Shown: positions 8,220-19,565 of the stretch, one piece after another
Position numbering within the stretch: the stretch's first letter is position 1
Layout of the letters: each line of letters starts with the position of its first letter
DNA from: Paraplanobispora takensis
GTDB taxonomy: Bacteria > Actinomycetota > Actinomycetes > Streptosporangiales > Streptosporangiaceae
NCBI RefSeq assembly: GCF_016863195.1
Contig: NZ_BOOK01000004.1
Span: 1-64,000, forward strand
DNA: 64,000 nt
Reading direction: 5' to 3'
Notes under the pieces: generated by a model
Database searches by the model: none
Seen by the model: the letters and a program-made list of their open reading frames with translations, nothing else
What the model was told of the DNA's origin: nothing
Position numbers and translations under genes: made by a program

Positions 8220-9098
8220 GTGCCGTCACGTCGTCTGTCCGAGCGGCTGCTGGCCCGCGGTCTCGCCCGCAGGGCCCTGATCACCATCCTCCTGCTGGTC
8301 GTGGTCGGGCTGGTGTCCGGTCTCGTCGCGATCTCACCGCTCGCGCTGAGCCTGCTGGGCGACCAGGCGGGTGACTGGGAACGGCTCAGCCTCATCGGCC
8401 AGACGTACGGCGCCGCCTCCACCCTGCTGTCGGTCCTCGCCCTCCTCGGCGTCGCGGCGTCCCTGGTGCTGCAGGCCCGGGAGGCCAAGTCCGACCGGGA
8501 GCAGGCGCTGCGCATGCTCCACACCGACCTGATGAAGATGGCCATGGAGGACCCGCTCTACCGCCGGGCCTGGGGGCCGTTCTTCGACTCCGACGATCAC
8601 GACACCCCGCGCGAGCACATGTACGTGAACCTGATCGTGTCGCAGTGGGCGATGGAGTACGAGCTGGAGACGATCACCGAGCAGCACCTGCGGTCGATCG
8701 CCTTCACGCTGTTCTCCGGCCCGGCCGGTCGCCGCTACTGGGGCAACGTGCGCGACCTCCGTCTCGACAGCACCTCGACCCGGCGTGAGCGGCGCTTCCA
8801 CCAGATCCTGGACGAGGAGTTCGCCAAGGCGCCCGAGCCGCCCGGGCCCCCGCCCTCCTCGGGCTCGGGCGGCTCGGACTCCGGCGACTCCCCGCCCCCG
8901 CCCCCGGCCCCGGTCTCCCCGCCGCCCGCCGCCCCGCCGGCGGGCACCGTGCCCTCTCCCCCGATGGCCGCTGCTTCCCCGGCGGCCGTCGGAGGGACCG
9001 GGCGCCTGCGGCCCGCCCTGGCGAAGGCGCTGACCGTGCCCGCGACGGCGGGCAGAGCGGTCGTCCGGTGCCTGGCCGTCATGCGGCGGGCGCACTGA
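8220..9098 (+). CDS. DUF6082 family membrane protein with Pro-rich tail
   Basis: The 292-residue protein has two N-terminal membrane helices (ALITILLLVVVGLVSGLVAI and a segment from LIGQTYGAASTLLSVLALLG). A soluble region follows, with REQALRMLHTDLMKMAMEDP, RAWGPFF, and LIVSQWAMEYELE, the pattern of DUF6082. The last 110 residues are a Pro/Ser/Gly-rich disordered tail ending in a basic stretch. GTG at 8220 has GGAGG nine bases upstream. It ends a three-gene unit whose function is unknown. Confidence 0.75.
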   Translation: MPSRRLSERLLARGLARRALITILLLVVVGLVSGLVAISPLALSLLGDQAGDWERLSLIGQTYGAASTLLSVLALLGVAASLVLQAREAKSDREQALRMLHTDLMKMAMEDPLYRRAWGPFFDSDDHDTPREHMYVNLIVSQWAMEYELETITEQHLRSIAFTLFSGPAGRRYWGNVRDLRLDSTSTRRERRFHQILDEEFAKAPEPPGPPPSSGSGGSDSGDSPPPPPAPVSPPPAAPPAGTVPSPPMAAASPAAVGGTGRLRPALAKALTVPATAGRAVVRCLAVMRRAH

Positions 9099-9155
9099 CC
9101 GCACCCGGCCGGCGGACGGGTGGATTCCCCGGGGCGGCGGTGGCAGGATGCCGGG

Positions 9156-10241
9156 ATGGATTCGATCATGCGCGCCGCGGGCGACCTGCTGGGCACCGAG
9201 CTGTCCGACCCCGTCGACCTGGGCGGCAGCCGGCGCAGCACCGTGCTGCGCTGCAGGACGGCCGGCGGCGACAGTGTGATCGTCAAGTCGTTCTCCGGTG
9301 AGCCCGGGGGACTGCGGGGCTTCGCCTCCGAGGCGGCCGGGCTCTCCCTGGGGCTGGCCGGTCCCGGGCTGCTGGGCGTGGACGCCACCGTGCCGCTGGT
9401 GGTGATGGCGGATCTGGGGGATGCTCCGTCCCTGGCGGACGTGCTGCTCGAACGGGATCCGGAGGCCGCCGCCGAGGGTCTTCTCATCTGGGCGCGCGGG
9501 CTCGGGCGGCTGGCCGCCGGGTCGGTGCGCAGGCGCGCCGACCTCGCCCGGCTCTGGGCCCGGTACGGCGGGGGCATGCGCGCCCCGGGGGACGAGCCGT
9601 GGATGGAGGAGAACGCCACCGCCCTGTTCACCCGGCTCACCGAGACCGGAGTCGCGGTGCCGTCCGGGCTGGCCGGGGAACTGGAGGAGATCAGGACGGT
9701 GGTCGAGAAGGAGTACCCGGCGTTCACCCCGGGTGACACCTGCGCCGACAACAACCTGCTCACCCCGGAGGGGCTGCGGCTGATCGACTTCGAGGTCGCC
9801 TGCTTCCAGTCGGTCTTCCTGACGGCCGCCTACTGCCGGATGCCGTTCGCCACCTGCTGGTGCGTCTTCCGGATCCCGGCCGGACTGGCGCGAGAGGTCG
9901 AGGACGCCTTCCGCGCGGAGGTCGTCGCGGCCTACCCGGACCTGGCCGAGGAGGCGGTGTGGCAGGCCGGGATGCGACGGGCGATCGCGATCTGGACGGT
10001 GTTCACGACGGCGCACCTGCTGCCGCGCACCGCGCAGGACGGGCCGACGCACCGGACCCGGCGGCCGGCGCCGACGAGACGGCAGGTGCTGCGCCACCGC
10101 TGGGAGACCGCGGGCACGATCGAGGAGTATCCGGCGTTCGCCGAGACGATGCGGCTGCTGCTGCGGGAGGTCGCCGGGAGGTGGCGGGAGACGCCCCCGC
10201 TGCCGGTCTACCCCGCCTTCGCGGGCGGGGAGACCGGCTGA
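9156..10241 (+). CDS. Aminoglycoside phosphotransferase-like (APH) kinase family protein
   Basis: A 361-residue protein with an APH-type kinase fold. It has a nucleotide loop (DLGGSRRSTVLRC), VIVKSF with the ATP-site lysine, MADLGDAPSLADVL hinge, a catalytic loop TPGDTCADNNLL in the place of the usual HGD-x4-N, and LIDFEVA in the place of the metal-binding IDFE. The usual catalytic-loop histidine is replaced by proline, while D and N are kept, so activity is plausible. Natural substrates of such proteins include small metabolites, and resistance is not implied. It stands alone. Confidence 0.75.
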   Translation: MDSIMRAAGDLLGTELSDPVDLGGSRRSTVLRCRTAGGDSVIVKSFSGEPGGLRGFASEAAGLSLGLAGPGLLGVDATVPLVVMADLGDAPSLADVLLERDPEAAAEGLLIWARGLGRLAAGSVRRRADLARLWARYGGGMRAPGDEPWMEENATALFTRLTETGVAVPSGLAGELEEIRTVVEKEYPAFTPGDTCADNNLLTPEGLRLIDFEVACFQSVFLTAAYCRMPFATCWCVFRIPAGLAREVEDAFRAEVVAAYPDLAEEAVWQAGMRRAIAIWTVFTTAHLLPRTAQDGPTHRTRRPAPTRRQVLRHRWETAGTIEEYPAFAETMRLLLREVAGRWRETPPLPVYPAFAGGETG

Positions 10242-10280
10242 CCGGCCCGCCGTACCGCCGTCGGGGCGGGTGCGGCGGGG

Positions 10281-10541
10281 TCAGAGACCGTAGCGGCTCT
10301 TCAGGCGGCGCCACCAGTCACGCAGCATCCACCGGTCGAACTCGGTGATCTGCGAGGACGAGCCGGCCTTCATGATGAAGCCGACGGAGATCGAGGCGCC
10401 GGCGTCGAGCGCCCGGTTCCAGTCCAGGTTCTGGGCGGTGACGTCCCGGCCGTTCTGCTTCCAGGACGCCGGCCAGCCCTGGGTCAGCTTCTGCGAGGCG
10501 CCCGGGAAGGCGAACCCGAGCGTCCACGACCGGGGAAAACG
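10281..10541 (-). pseudogene. 5'-truncated remnant of a CBM2-type cellulose-binding domain
   Basis: Reading leftwards, the frame that ends with TGA at 10281-10283 gives RSWTLGFAFPGASQKLTQGW, then PASWKQNGRDVTAQNLDWNR and ALDAGASISVGF. This is the conserved second half of a family 2 carbohydrate-binding module (W-T-L-F-FP-G--Q, then GW-A-W-QNG--VTA-N-WN-L-AGAS-GF). Upstream the frame loses all similarity and has no ATG/GTG/TTG before the next stop near 10756. The first half of the module and any catalytic domain are gone. The last 30 residues (from FIMKAGSSSQITEF) are not CBM-like and end in a basic tail. I read it as a decayed secreted polysaccharide-degrading gene. Confidence 0.6.
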
Positions 10542-10732
10542 CTTCCCGGGGACTGCTTCCGGGGACCACGCTCGTACCCCGGAGACGACTCGGCCGCGCT
10601 CCCGCGTGGGTTCGCGGTGGGCGCGGCCGGGTGGGGGCGCGGGGCCTTGTGGGCGCTCGTCGAGCTCCGGCCCGGCAGGTCGTGCCGGGCCGGCGGGGTC
10701 ATGCGGCGTCAGCGCGGGGCGCGGCCGACGGG

Positions 10733-12558
<1,826 letters not shown>

Positions 12559-12583
12559 TCACGGCCGACGCACATGGCTCGCT

Positions 12584-12624
12584 CCGCGACGAGGGAGCCG
12601 GCCTTCTACAGGCCCTCGTCGCGG
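12584..12624 (-). promoter_or_regulatory. Leader hairpin of leuA
   Basis: Perfect 12-base arms (12613-12624 and 12584-12595; CCGCGACGAGGG and CCCTCGTCGCGG) with a 17-base loop. The first arm overlaps codons 9-13 of the leader peptide. The hairpin ends about 50 bases before the leuA ATG and has no U-run, so either a GC-only terminator/pause or control of translation is possible. Confidence 0.7.
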
Positions 12625-12650
12625 CAGCTAAGAAGAAGCCCGCGCAGCAT
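12606..12650 (-). CDS. leuA leader peptide
   Basis: The 14-codon frame MLRGLLLSCRDEGL starts at 12650 and stops at 12606. Three consecutive CUU leucine codons, rare in GC-rich genomes, lie just before the hairpin. Leucyl-tRNA shortage would stall the ribosome there and change folding of the downstream hairpin. Streptomyces leuA genes are known to have similar leaders; control here is inferred. Confidence 0.75.
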   Translation of the reverse strand: MLRGLLLSCRDEGL

Positions 12651-12863
12651 GCGTTGAACGTTATCAGACGGTTGCACATCGCCGGGCTGTGGTCTCATAT
12701 GGCGAAACGGCGAAACGCCCCCGGCGCATTCCCGCCCCGTCCTGCGAGCACGTACGACCGGCCCCCGGCGAGCACGCCCGCGCGTCCCCGCCCCGCCCCT
12801 GCCCCGTCCCCTGCCCCGTCCCCGAATCGAGCCGCCCGCGCCGGGCGGACCGGGCGGTGCCGT

Positions 12864-13124
12864 TCAGGCCGACCAGGCGATGCCGTTGTCGTTGAGCCAG
12901 TCGTGGTCGTCCTGGTCGAGGTTCAGGGAGACCTCCGCGCCCAGCACGGTGATCGGCCCCTTGGTTCCGAAGTGCTGGACGCTCTCGTCGCCCGCGACCA
13001 GCACCAGCCGCTCGAAGCTCGGCGGCCAGCGCAGCAGGATGCGGCGGGCGCAACTGCTGCACGCCCACTCTTCGGCGCCGTTGGCGCGGGTGGCGACGTG
13101 CACCAGCTCGTGCGGACTTCCCAT
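12864..13124 (-). CDS. Conserved hypothetical protein with one CxxC pair
   Basis: An 86-residue protein of unknown function. It begins MGSPHELVHVATRANG, has a single CSSC pair (EEWACSSCARRILLRWPP) and an acidic end (LNLDQDDHDWLNDNG). The Cys pair and upstream histidines could bind zinc. ATG at 13124 has GAAGAG eight bases upstream; an in-frame GTG at 13133 lacks a good ribosome site. Its upstream region contains the 12-mer CGTCTGATAACG, also present before the leuA leader. Confidence 0.65.
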   Translation of the reverse strand: MGSPHELVHVATRANGAEEWACSSCARRILLRWPPSFERLVLVAGDESVQHFGTKGPITVLGAEVSLNLDQDDHDWLNDNGIAWSA

Positions 13125-13299
13125 GACAACCACTCTTCGTTATCAGACGAACACTTTCCGCTACCTTTCTCTCTGCCCTGAAAAGTGCCAGTTATTCGCA
13201 AGAAACACGGCAAGACGGGCAAGAGCCCATAACCACCCCTACAACGTGCTCTTCCCGCCGTCGGATACAGTCCGGAAGAGAGAGCAGAGGGGGCTCGAC

Positions 13300-13545
13300 A
13301 TGAAAGACGGCGACATCCTCACTCATATCAGCCGGCTCATCACCGAGGAGCACGACCTGCGCACGTCGCTGGCGGCGGGCTCGATCTCCTCCCACGAGGA
13401 GAACCACCGGATCAGGAACATCGAGGAGGCCCTCGACCAGGCCTGGGACCTGCTCAGACAGCGCCGGGCGCGCCGGGAGTTCGGCGAGGACCCCGCCGCG
13501 GCCTCGCCCCGCCCGATCGACGAGGTCGAGGACTACCACCAATAG
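13300..13545 (+). CDS. DUF2630 family protein
   Basis: The 81-residue product matches DUF2630: it starts with MKDGDILTHISRLITEEHDL, continues with an IEEALDQAWDLLRQRRARR helix and ends in EFGEDPAAAS plus a VEDY tail. It is a small, helical, soluble protein of unknown function, widespread in actinobacteria. The ATG at 13300 has a GA-rich ribosome site (GAGGGGG). It is a monocistronic gene between divergent neighbours. Confidence 0.85.
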   Translation: MKDGDILTHISRLITEEHDLRTSLAAGSISSHEENHRIRNIEEALDQAWDLLRQRRARREFGEDPAAASPRPIDEVEDYHQ

Positions 13546-13568
13546 CGGCAGCGGCGGGGGAGCCGGGC

Positions 13569-14759
13569 TCAGGAAGGGCCGGAGGAGGTCACCGCGCCGG
13601 CCGGGCGGCCCGGGCAACGGGGATCGCTCGGCTTCTCCAGCGGGTCGGGGGCGAACCAGGACAGCATGCTGTGCTCGACGTACCACCGGCGCAGGGCGAT
13701 GCGGCTGCTCGGGATCTGGCCGAGGTCGGGGCAGAGGAACTGCGAGGCCACCGCGCCGTTGGCGATGAAGCGCACGGTGCCGTCGCGGTCGAGGAAGGTG
13801 GAGACGCGGTCGTCGGTGGCGATGACGTGGCCGAGCAGCACCTTGCCCGCGATCTCCTCGTCGGCGCCCTCCCCGGAGATCTCCAGCCCGACCAGGGGGA
13901 GGATCGGCGCCTCGACCACGACCGCCGCGGTGAACACCGGCGCCAGCGCGAGTACGGCGACGGCCACCGAGGTCGTCAGCGCCGCCGCGGCCCGGGCCGG
14001 GACCGGACCGGTCAGCAGGACGGCCAGGCCCGGCGGCAGGGCCAGCAGCACCGTGGTGACCACGTCCCCCTCGGCGAAGGCCTGGCCGATGGCCGGGGCG
14101 AGCCACGCATAAAGGCCCGCCCCCACGAGCAGGGGCAGCACCAGCGTGCAGGCGACGACCAGGTCGCGCCGTCCGGGCACGCGGTCGTGGACGCTCAGGC
14201 CGAGAACCGCCAGCGAGAGCGCGGCGAGCGTGGGCAGGAACCGCAGCTGCCAGCTCAGCAGACCGACGACCACGGAGGGCACCACGACCCAGTCGGGGAT
14301 GCGGTCGGCCGCCGCCGACAGCCAGGAGGACCTGCCGGTGCTGACCCGGTAGAGGGTGCCGAGCGCGCGGGCGGTCAGCACGAGGGCGGGCAGCACCCAC
14401 AGGGTGGTCAGCAGCACCGCGGTCAGCAGGCCCAGGGCGCTGACGTGCTGGACCAGCAGGAGCAGCGTCTGGGTGTCCTGCCTGCTGGCGTACCACAGCC
14501 GTACCACCAGCAGCACCAGGGGGAACGCCGGCAGTATCGCGAACATCCACTGCTGGTTGCCGCCGCGCTGCGCGGCCCGCCTGCGGAACCCGTCCACCCG
14601 GCCGTCCGGCGGAAGCCCACCGGTGGCCGCGCCCCGGTACGGGCCGCGGCCGTCCCCGGGCGGTCCCTCCGGTCCCGCTTCCCCGTGCCCGCTCACCCGG
14701 TCCCCCACCGGCATCCGGTCCTCCACCGGCGGTCCCCCGGGCCCCACGTCCCCGCTCAT
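13569..14759 (-). CDS. Polytopic membrane protein of unknown function
   Basis: A 396-residue protein with a disordered Gly/Pro-rich cytoplasmic start (about 75 residues), then some six to eight hydrophobic segments (for example ILPAFPLVLLVVRLW, LLTAVLLTTLWVLPALVL, VVVPSVVVGLL, TLVLPLLVGAGLYAWL). A soluble C-terminal domain of about 110 residues follows, with the segment GHVIATDDRVSTFLDRDGTV. Its ATG overlaps the stop of the preceding solute-binding gene (ATGA), so the two are one operon. I do not recognise the family. The C-terminal domain might meet the binding protein outside the membrane. Confidence 0.65.
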   Translation of the reverse strand: MSGDVGPGGPPVEDRMPVGDRVSGHGEAGPEGPPGDGRGPYRGAATGGLPPDGRVDGFRRRAAQRGGNQQWMFAILPAFPLVLLVVRLWYASRQDTQTLLLLVQHVSALGLLTAVLLTTLWVLPALVLTARALGTLYRVSTGRSSWLSAAADRIPDWVVVPSVVVGLLSWQLRFLPTLAALSLAVLGLSVHDRVPGRRDLVVACTLVLPLLVGAGLYAWLAPAIGQAFAEGDVVTTVLLALPPGLAVLLTGPVPARAAAALTTSVAVAVLALAPVFTAAVVVEAPILPLVGLEISGEGADEEIAGKVLLGHVIATDDRVSTFLDRDGTVRFIANGAVASQFLCPDLGQIPSSRIALRRWYVEHSMLSWFAPDPLEKPSDPRCPGRPAGAVTSSGPS

Positions 14760-15934
14760 CCGGCGTTCCGCTGAGGAATCCCCCGCTCCCACGGCCAGCG
14801 CCGTACCTCGGGCTCCGGGGCGGGAGGCTGCGTCCGGCCCGCGACCTGCTCCTTGGGGCTGTACTTCTGCATGGGCGCGATGAACCGCTCGTAGGCGTCC
14901 TCCCAGCGCATGTCCTGCGGGTCGGTGAACGAACGGTGCAGCGAGAGGTTGACGAGGGTGCGCAGCGCCTCGTTGCCGCCGACGTTCACCGCCCACTGCT
15001 CGGACGCCTCCAGGCCGATGTCGTGGTGCTCCAGCAGGTCCGGCTCGTCGCGGACGAACCCGGCCAGGAGCGCGGTGTCGGTCGTGACGGCCTCGTACTC
15101 CTTGTCCTTGAGGCCCGCCACGCACTCGCTGATCCGGTTCTTCCGCGTGACGTCGGCCCCGACCTTGTCCACCTCGGTCTCGGAGGTGGAGGTGGCCAGG
15201 GTGCAGACCTTCTTGCCCCGCAGCTGCGAAAGCGAGGTGATGTCGGGATGGCCGGTGCGCGTGATGACCGACTGCTGGGTCTCCAGGTAGGGCGTGGAGA
15301 AGCCGATCGCGGTGTTGCTGCGCCGGGCGGGCGTCACGCTGAAGGTGGCCACCACGAGATCGACCTTGACGTGCTGGCCGGCCGCGTTCCTGGCGGTCAT
15401 CCGGGCCCGGTCCTCGGTCTCGATGGACAGGAACTCGACCTCGCTCGCGCGGAAGCCGAGGTCCGCGGCGATCATGAGGGCGATCTGGATGTCGAACCCC
15501 TCGTAGGTGCCGTCCGGCAGGCGCATCGCGATGCCGGGGGTGTCCTCCTTCACGCCGATCAGGAGCCTCTGCTTGCCGTTCAGCCCGGCCTGCTCCATCA
15601 GCTCGGCCTCCGTGGGCGATCCCGTCCGCCCCACGGCCCAGACCGCGACGATCGCCGCCGCCACGACCGCGGCCAGCCACCCGGCGAGCCGCAGCCCGCG
15701 ACCGCCGGAGCCGCCCGCGGGCCGGACGACGACCGGCGCGACCGGCGGATCGTCCGGCGGCGCGACGACCTGCGGCTCCCGCTCCTCCTCCGGCCTGCCG
15801 GTCCTGGAACGCATCGACAGCAGCTTGCGGACCCCCGCTCCGGGGTTCCTGTCGCGTCCCGGCTCCGCGCCGCTCTCCCGTCCCGACTCCACGCTGTCCA
15901 CGACGCCCCCCGGGTCCGGGTCCCTTCTTTCCAC
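14756..15934 (-). CDS. Membrane-anchored family 3 solute-binding protein (glutamine/glutamate type)
   Basis: The 392-residue product has a Pro-rich cytoplasmic N-terminus and one membrane anchor (about residues 83-102, [19 protein letters not shown]). It then has an SBP_bac_3 domain with [57 protein letters not shown] and a [15 protein letters not shown] hinge. No lipobox is present, unlike typical Gram-positive transport lipoproteins, and no ABC permease or ATPase gene is nearby. It may be a sensor rather than a transport component. It is co-transcribed with the membrane protein at 13569-14759. A later in-frame start (MRSRTGRP) is possible. Confidence 0.75.
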   Translation of the reverse strand: MERRDPDPGGVVDSVESGRESGAEPGRDRNPGAGVRKLLSMRSRTGRPEEEREPQVVAPPDDPPVAPVVVRPAGGSGGRGLRLAGWLAAVVAAAIVAVWAVGRTGSPTEAELMEQAGLNGKQRLLIGVKEDTPGIAMRLPDGTYEGFDIQIALMIAADLGFRASEVEFLSIETEDRARMTARNAAGQHVKVDLVVATFSVTPARRSNTAIGFSTPYLETQQSVITRTGHPDITSLSQLRGKKVCTLATSTSETEVDKVGADVTRKNRISECVAGLKDKEYEAVTTDTALLAGFVRDEPDLLEHHDIGLEASEQWAVNVGGNEALRTLVNLSLHRSFTDPQDMRWEDAYERFIAPMQKYSPKEQVAGRTQPPAPEPEVRRWPWERGIPQRNAG

Positions 15935-16125
15935 GGATTCTCGGGGCAGGCTACGGCAGCGGCCCGCGATGACGCACTCCCCGGGGGCAACGTCACCAAG
16001 AAGTGATCAAACGGCGGACGGCATGCCGATCCCCGGCCGCCCGGCCCGCCCGCGGCGCCGATCCGGAAACCCACCCGACACGGGCATGCAATGCCGCCGA
16101 AACGGCCGGTTCCTATGGTCCGGGA

Positions 16126-16428
16126 ATGCGGCTCACACCACACGAGCAGGAACGCCTGCTCATCCACGTCGCCGCCGGTGTCGCCCGCGACCGCAGGTCC
16201 CGGGGCCTCCGGCTCAACCACCCCGAGGCCACCGCGATCATCGCCTCCTTCCTGATGGAGGGCGCCAGGGACGGCCGTACCGTCGCCGAGCTGATGGACG
16301 CCGGCCGTACGGTGCTCTCCCGGGAGGACGTCATGGACGGCGTGCCCGAGATGCTGGAGTCGGTGCAGGTCGAGGCCACCTTCCCGGACGGGACCAAGCT
16401 CGTCACCGTCCACTGGCCGATCCCGTGA
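16126..16428 (+). CDS. ureA: Urease subunit gamma
   Basis: The 100-residue structural subunit is the standard length. It begins [20 protein letters not shown] and has the [21 protein letters not shown] and [24 protein letters not shown] signatures. Urease hydrolyses urea to ammonia and carbamate. It is the first gene of ureABCFGD. A short palindrome GGCAT-GCA-ATGCC (16083-16095) and a TATGGT hexamer lie just upstream, possibly part of the operon promoter. Its stop overlaps the ureB start (GTGA). Confidence 0.97.
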   Translation: MRLTPHEQERLLIHVAAGVARDRRSRGLRLNHPEATAIIASFLMEGARDGRTVAELMDAGRTVLSREDVMDGVPEMLESVQVEATFPDGTKLVTVHWPIP

Positions 16429-16811
16429 TCCCCGGTGAGATCCGCCACGGCGGGGGCCCGATCCCGCTCAACCCCGGCCGGGAGCGCGTCACCGTCCGGG
16501 TCGTCAACACCGCCGACCGGCCGGTCCAGGTCGGCTCGCACTATCACTTCGCCGCCGCCAACCCCGGCCTGAGCTTCGACCGCGAGGCCGCCTGGGGCAT
16601 GCGGCTCGACGTTCCGGCCGGTACGGCGGTGCGCTTCGAGCCGGGCGTCGAACGCGACGTGACGCTCGTCCCGATCGCCGGGCGCCGGATCGTCCCGGGG
16701 CTGCGTCCCGAGTGGGCGGGCCCCCTCGACGCCGCGCCCGCCGACGCGGCGTCTCCCGGCACCGCGCCCGCCGACACCGCACCTGCCGACGGGAGCCCCG
16801 ATGTTCGTTGA
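16425..16811 (+). CDS. ureB: Urease subunit beta
   Basis: The 128-residue subunit opens with [19 protein letters not shown] and contains [18 protein letters not shown] and AVRFEPG, all diagnostic. The conserved domain ends near residue 104; the last 25 residues are an Ala/Pro/Asp-rich extension ([19 protein letters not shown]). GTG at 16425 overlaps the ureA stop, and its 3' end overlaps ureC by 11 bases, so the three structural subunits are translationally coupled. Confidence 0.96.
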   Translation: MIPGEIRHGGGPIPLNPGRERVTVRVVNTADRPVQVGSHYHFAAANPGLSFDREAAWGMRLDVPAGTAVRFEPGVERDVTLVPIAGRRIVPGLRPEWAGPLDAAPADAASPGTAPADTAPADGSPDVR

Positions 16812-18516
16812 ACGCTCGCGTTACGCCGCCCTGTACGGCCCCACCACCGGCGACCGGGTCAGGCTCGCCGACACCGACCTGTTCGTCACCGTGACCGAGG
16901 ACCTGTCGATGGGCCCGGCCGGCGCGGGCGACGAGGCGGTGTTCGGCGGCGGCAAGGTCATCCGCGAGTCGATGGGCCAGGCCAGGACCACCCGGGCCGA
17001 GGGCGCCCCGGACCTGGTGATCACCGGGGCGGTGATCCTGGACCACTGGGGCGTGGTCAAGGCCGACGTCGGGGTCAGGAGCGGCAGGATCACCGCGATC
17101 GGCAAGGCCGGCAACCCCGACACCATGGACGGCGTCCACCCCGACCTGGTGATCGGCCCGTCCACCGAGATCGTCGCGGGCAACGGGAGGATCCTGACCG
17201 CGGGCGCGATCGACTCCCACGTCCACCTGATCTGCCCGCAGATCCTCGACGAGGCGCTGGCCGCCGGGGTGACCACGATCGTCGGCGGCGGCACCGGCCC
17301 GGCCGAGGGCACCAAGGCCACCACGGTCACCGGCACCTGGTATCTCGCCCGCATGCTGGAGTCCCTCGACGCCTACCCGGTCAACGTCGCGCTGCTCGGC
17401 AAGGGCAACACGGTCGGCGCCGAGGGGCTGATGGAGCAACTGCGGGCCGGGGCCTCGGGCTTCAAGCTGCACGAGGACTGGGGGACGACGCCGGCCGCCA
17501 TCGACGCCTGCCTGTCGGTCGCCGACGCCACCGGCACCCAGGTGACCATCCACACCGACACCCTCAACGAGGCCGGGTTCGTGGAGTCGACGCTGAAGGC
17601 GATCGGCGACCGGATGATCCACGCCTACCACACCGAGGGCGCGGGCGGCGGGCACGCGCCGGACATCATCAAGGTGGCCGCCCACGGCAACGTGCTGCCC
17701 TCCTCGACCAACCCGACCCGTCCGCACACCGTCAACACCCTCGACGAGCACCTCGACATGCTGATGGTCTGCCACCATCTCAACCCCTCGATCCCCGAGG
17801 ACCTGGCCTTCGCCGAGTCCCGGATCCGGCCCTCGACCATGGCCGCCGAGGACGTGCTGCACGACATGGGCGCGATCTCCATGATCGGCTCGGACTCGCA
17901 GGCGATGGGCCGGATCGGCGAGACGATCATCCGCACCTGGCAGACCGCCCACGTGATGAAGCGCCGCCGGGGCGCGCTGCCCGGCGACGGCGGGACCGAC
18001 AACCTCCGCGCGCGGCGCTACGTCGCCAAGTACACGATCTGCCCGGCGACGGCCCACGGCCTGGAGGCCGAGGTCGGCTCGGTCGAGCCCGGCAAGCTGG
18101 CCGACCTCGTCCTGTGGTCCCCGGCCTTCTTCGGGGTCAAGCCGGACCTGGTGATCAAGGGAGGGGTGATCGCCCACGCCCAGATGGGCGACGCCAACGC
18201 CTCCATCCCGACCCCCCAGCCGGTCATGCCCCGCCCGATGTTCGGCGCCGCCCCGGTCACCGCCGCCGCCACCTCGGTGCACTTCGTCGCACCCCTGGCC
18301 GTCGAGGACGGCCTGGCCGACCGCCTGGCCGTACGGCGCCGCCTGCTGCCCGTGGCCGACGTCCGCCGCCGCGGCAAGGAGAGCATGCCGCTCAACGACG
18401 CGCTGCCCCGGATCGACGTGGATCCCGACACCTTCGCCGTCCGCGTCGACGGCGAGCTGATCGAGCCGGCCCCCGCCGAGTCCCTGCCCATGGCCCAGCG
18501 CTACTTCCTGTTCTAG
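16801..18516 (+). CDS. ureC: Urease subunit alpha (catalytic)
   Basis: The 571-residue catalytic subunit has full family length. It has the dinickel ligands in [12 protein letters not shown] and in [12 protein letters not shown], the carbamylated lysine in GFKLHEDWG, the flap [20 protein letters not shown] with the catalytic histidine, and GSDSQAMGR, which holds the aspartate ligand. It works in the cytosol as the UreABC trimer of trimers after nickel insertion by UreDFG. It is complete, and all key residues are present. Confidence 0.98.
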   Translation: MFVERSRYAALYGPTTGDRVRLADTDLFVTVTEDLSMGPAGAGDEAVFGGGKVIRESMGQARTTRAEGAPDLVITGAVILDHWGVVKADVGVRSGRITAIGKAGNPDTMDGVHPDLVIGPSTEIVAGNGRILTAGAIDSHVHLICPQILDEALAAGVTTIVGGGTGPAEGTKATTVTGTWYLARMLESLDAYPVNVALLGKGNTVGAEGLMEQLRAGASGFKLHEDWGTTPAAIDACLSVADATGTQVTIHTDTLNEAGFVESTLKAIGDRMIHAYHTEGAGGGHAPDIIKVAAHGNVLPSSTNPTRPHTVNTLDEHLDMLMVCHHLNPSIPEDLAFAESRIRPSTMAAEDVLHDMGAISMIGSDSQAMGRIGETIIRTWQTAHVMKRRRGALPGDGGTDNLRARRYVAKYTICPATAHGLEAEVGSVEPGKLADLVLWSPAFFGVKPDLVIKGGVIAHAQMGDANASIPTPQPVMPRPMFGAAPVTAAATSVHFVAPLAVEDGLADRLAVRRRLLPVADVRRRGKESMPLNDALPRIDVDPDTFAVRVDGELIEPAPAESLPMAQRYFLF

Positions 18517-18525
18517 CGGATCCCG

Positions 18526-19539
18526 ATGAGCAGCATCCCCTGTCCCGGCGAGCCCCCGGCGGGCTCCCCCTCGCTGAACGCCGCCCTGCTGCTGCTCACC
18601 GACTCGCGACTGCCCGCCGGAGGCCACGGCCACTCGGGAGGCGCCGAGGCGGCCATCGCCGCGGGAGCCGTGCACGACCTCCCCACCCTGGCGGCGTTCC
18701 TGCGGGGCCGGCTGGCCACCTCCGGCCTGGTCGCCGCCTGCCTCGCCGCGGCCGCCTGCGCGCTGGCCACCTCGGCCGCCGGATCCGGTACGGCGGGCGG
18801 CACCGCCGGGGAAGGCCGCGACCGGACGGCTCCCGATGCCGCCGGTCTCAGCGAGGAGCGCCCCGGCGGCCGGGCGGAACCGGACGTCATCGATCTCGGC
18901 GGGGAGCATCCCGGTGGCTGGGCGGAACTGGACGCCGAGGCCGACGCCCGGACCGCCTCCCCCGCCCAGCGGGAGGCGAGCCGCGTCCAGGGACGGCTGC
19001 TGCTGCGGACCGCCCGGCGGATCTGGCCCGCGCCGGTCCTCGACGAGCTGGCGGAGGCCGTACCGCACGGGGCCCACCACCCGGTGGCGCTCGGCGCGGC
19101 GGCGGGGGTGACCGGGTGCACGCCGCAGGAGGCGGCGCTGGCGGCGGCCTACACGGCGGTCACCGGGCCCGCGACCGCCGCCGTCCGGTTGCTCGGCCTC
19201 GATCCCGTCGAGGTCCACCGGCTCCTCGCCGACCTCGCCCCCGACCTGGAGCGGATCGCGGCCACCGCCGCCTGCCTGCCACCGATCCCCGCCCCACCGG
19301 CCGCTCCCGTATCCCCGGATCCCGCCGCCGGATCCCTCCCGGCCGCTCCCCCGTCCCCGCCTCACCGGCCGCTCCCCTCGTCCCAAGACCCCGCCGCCGG
19401 ATCCCTTCCGGCCGCTTCCGCGTCGCCGGAACCCCCCGGCGGCTCCCCGTGGGCGGCGCTGCCCGCCCACGCGGCGCCCGCACTCGACCTGCTCGCCGAA
19501 CGACACCTGCGTGCCGGACTCCGGCTGTTCGTCTCCTGA
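18526..19539 (+). CDS. ureF: Urease accessory protein UreF with two low-complexity insertions
   Basis: UreF links UreD to UreG in the nickel-loading complex. The recognisable start ([20 protein letters not shown]) and C-terminal half ([19 protein letters not shown]) are present. At 337 residues it is about 100 longer than usual UreF. The excess is an Ala/Gly/acidic insertion around residues 83-136 and a Pro/Ala/Ser-rich insertion around 248-312 that contains two copies of [10 protein letters not shown] (DNA near 19320 and 19385). The insertions are probably surface loops. The frame is intact. Confidence 0.93.
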   Translation: MSSIPCPGEPPAGSPSLNAALLLLTDSRLPAGGHGHSGGAEAAIAAGAVHDLPTLAAFLRGRLATSGLVAACLAAAACALATSAAGSGTAGGTAGEGRDRTAPDAAGLSEERPGGRAEPDVIDLGGEHPGGWAELDAEADARTASPAQREASRVQGRLLLRTARRIWPAPVLDELAEAVPHGAHHPVALGAAAGVTGCTPQEAALAAAYTAVTGPATAAVRLLGLDPVEVHRLLADLAPDLERIAATAACLPPIPAPPAAPVSPDPAAGSLPAAPPSPPHRPLPSSQDPAAGSLPAASASPEPPGGSPWAALPAHAAPALDLLAERHLRAGLRLFVS

Positions 19540-19565
19540 TCCCACCCACGAAAGGACGGTGGCCC

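Noticed and set aside
15935-16125. GlnR box upstream of ureA (GTCAC-N6-GTGAT near 15991)
   Set aside because: The second half-site does not fit GaAAc; not strong enough to call.
16504-19545. 1013-codon minus-strand frame opposite urease genes
   Set aside because: Shadow of ureB-ureC-ureF with biased low-complexity translation; no homology.
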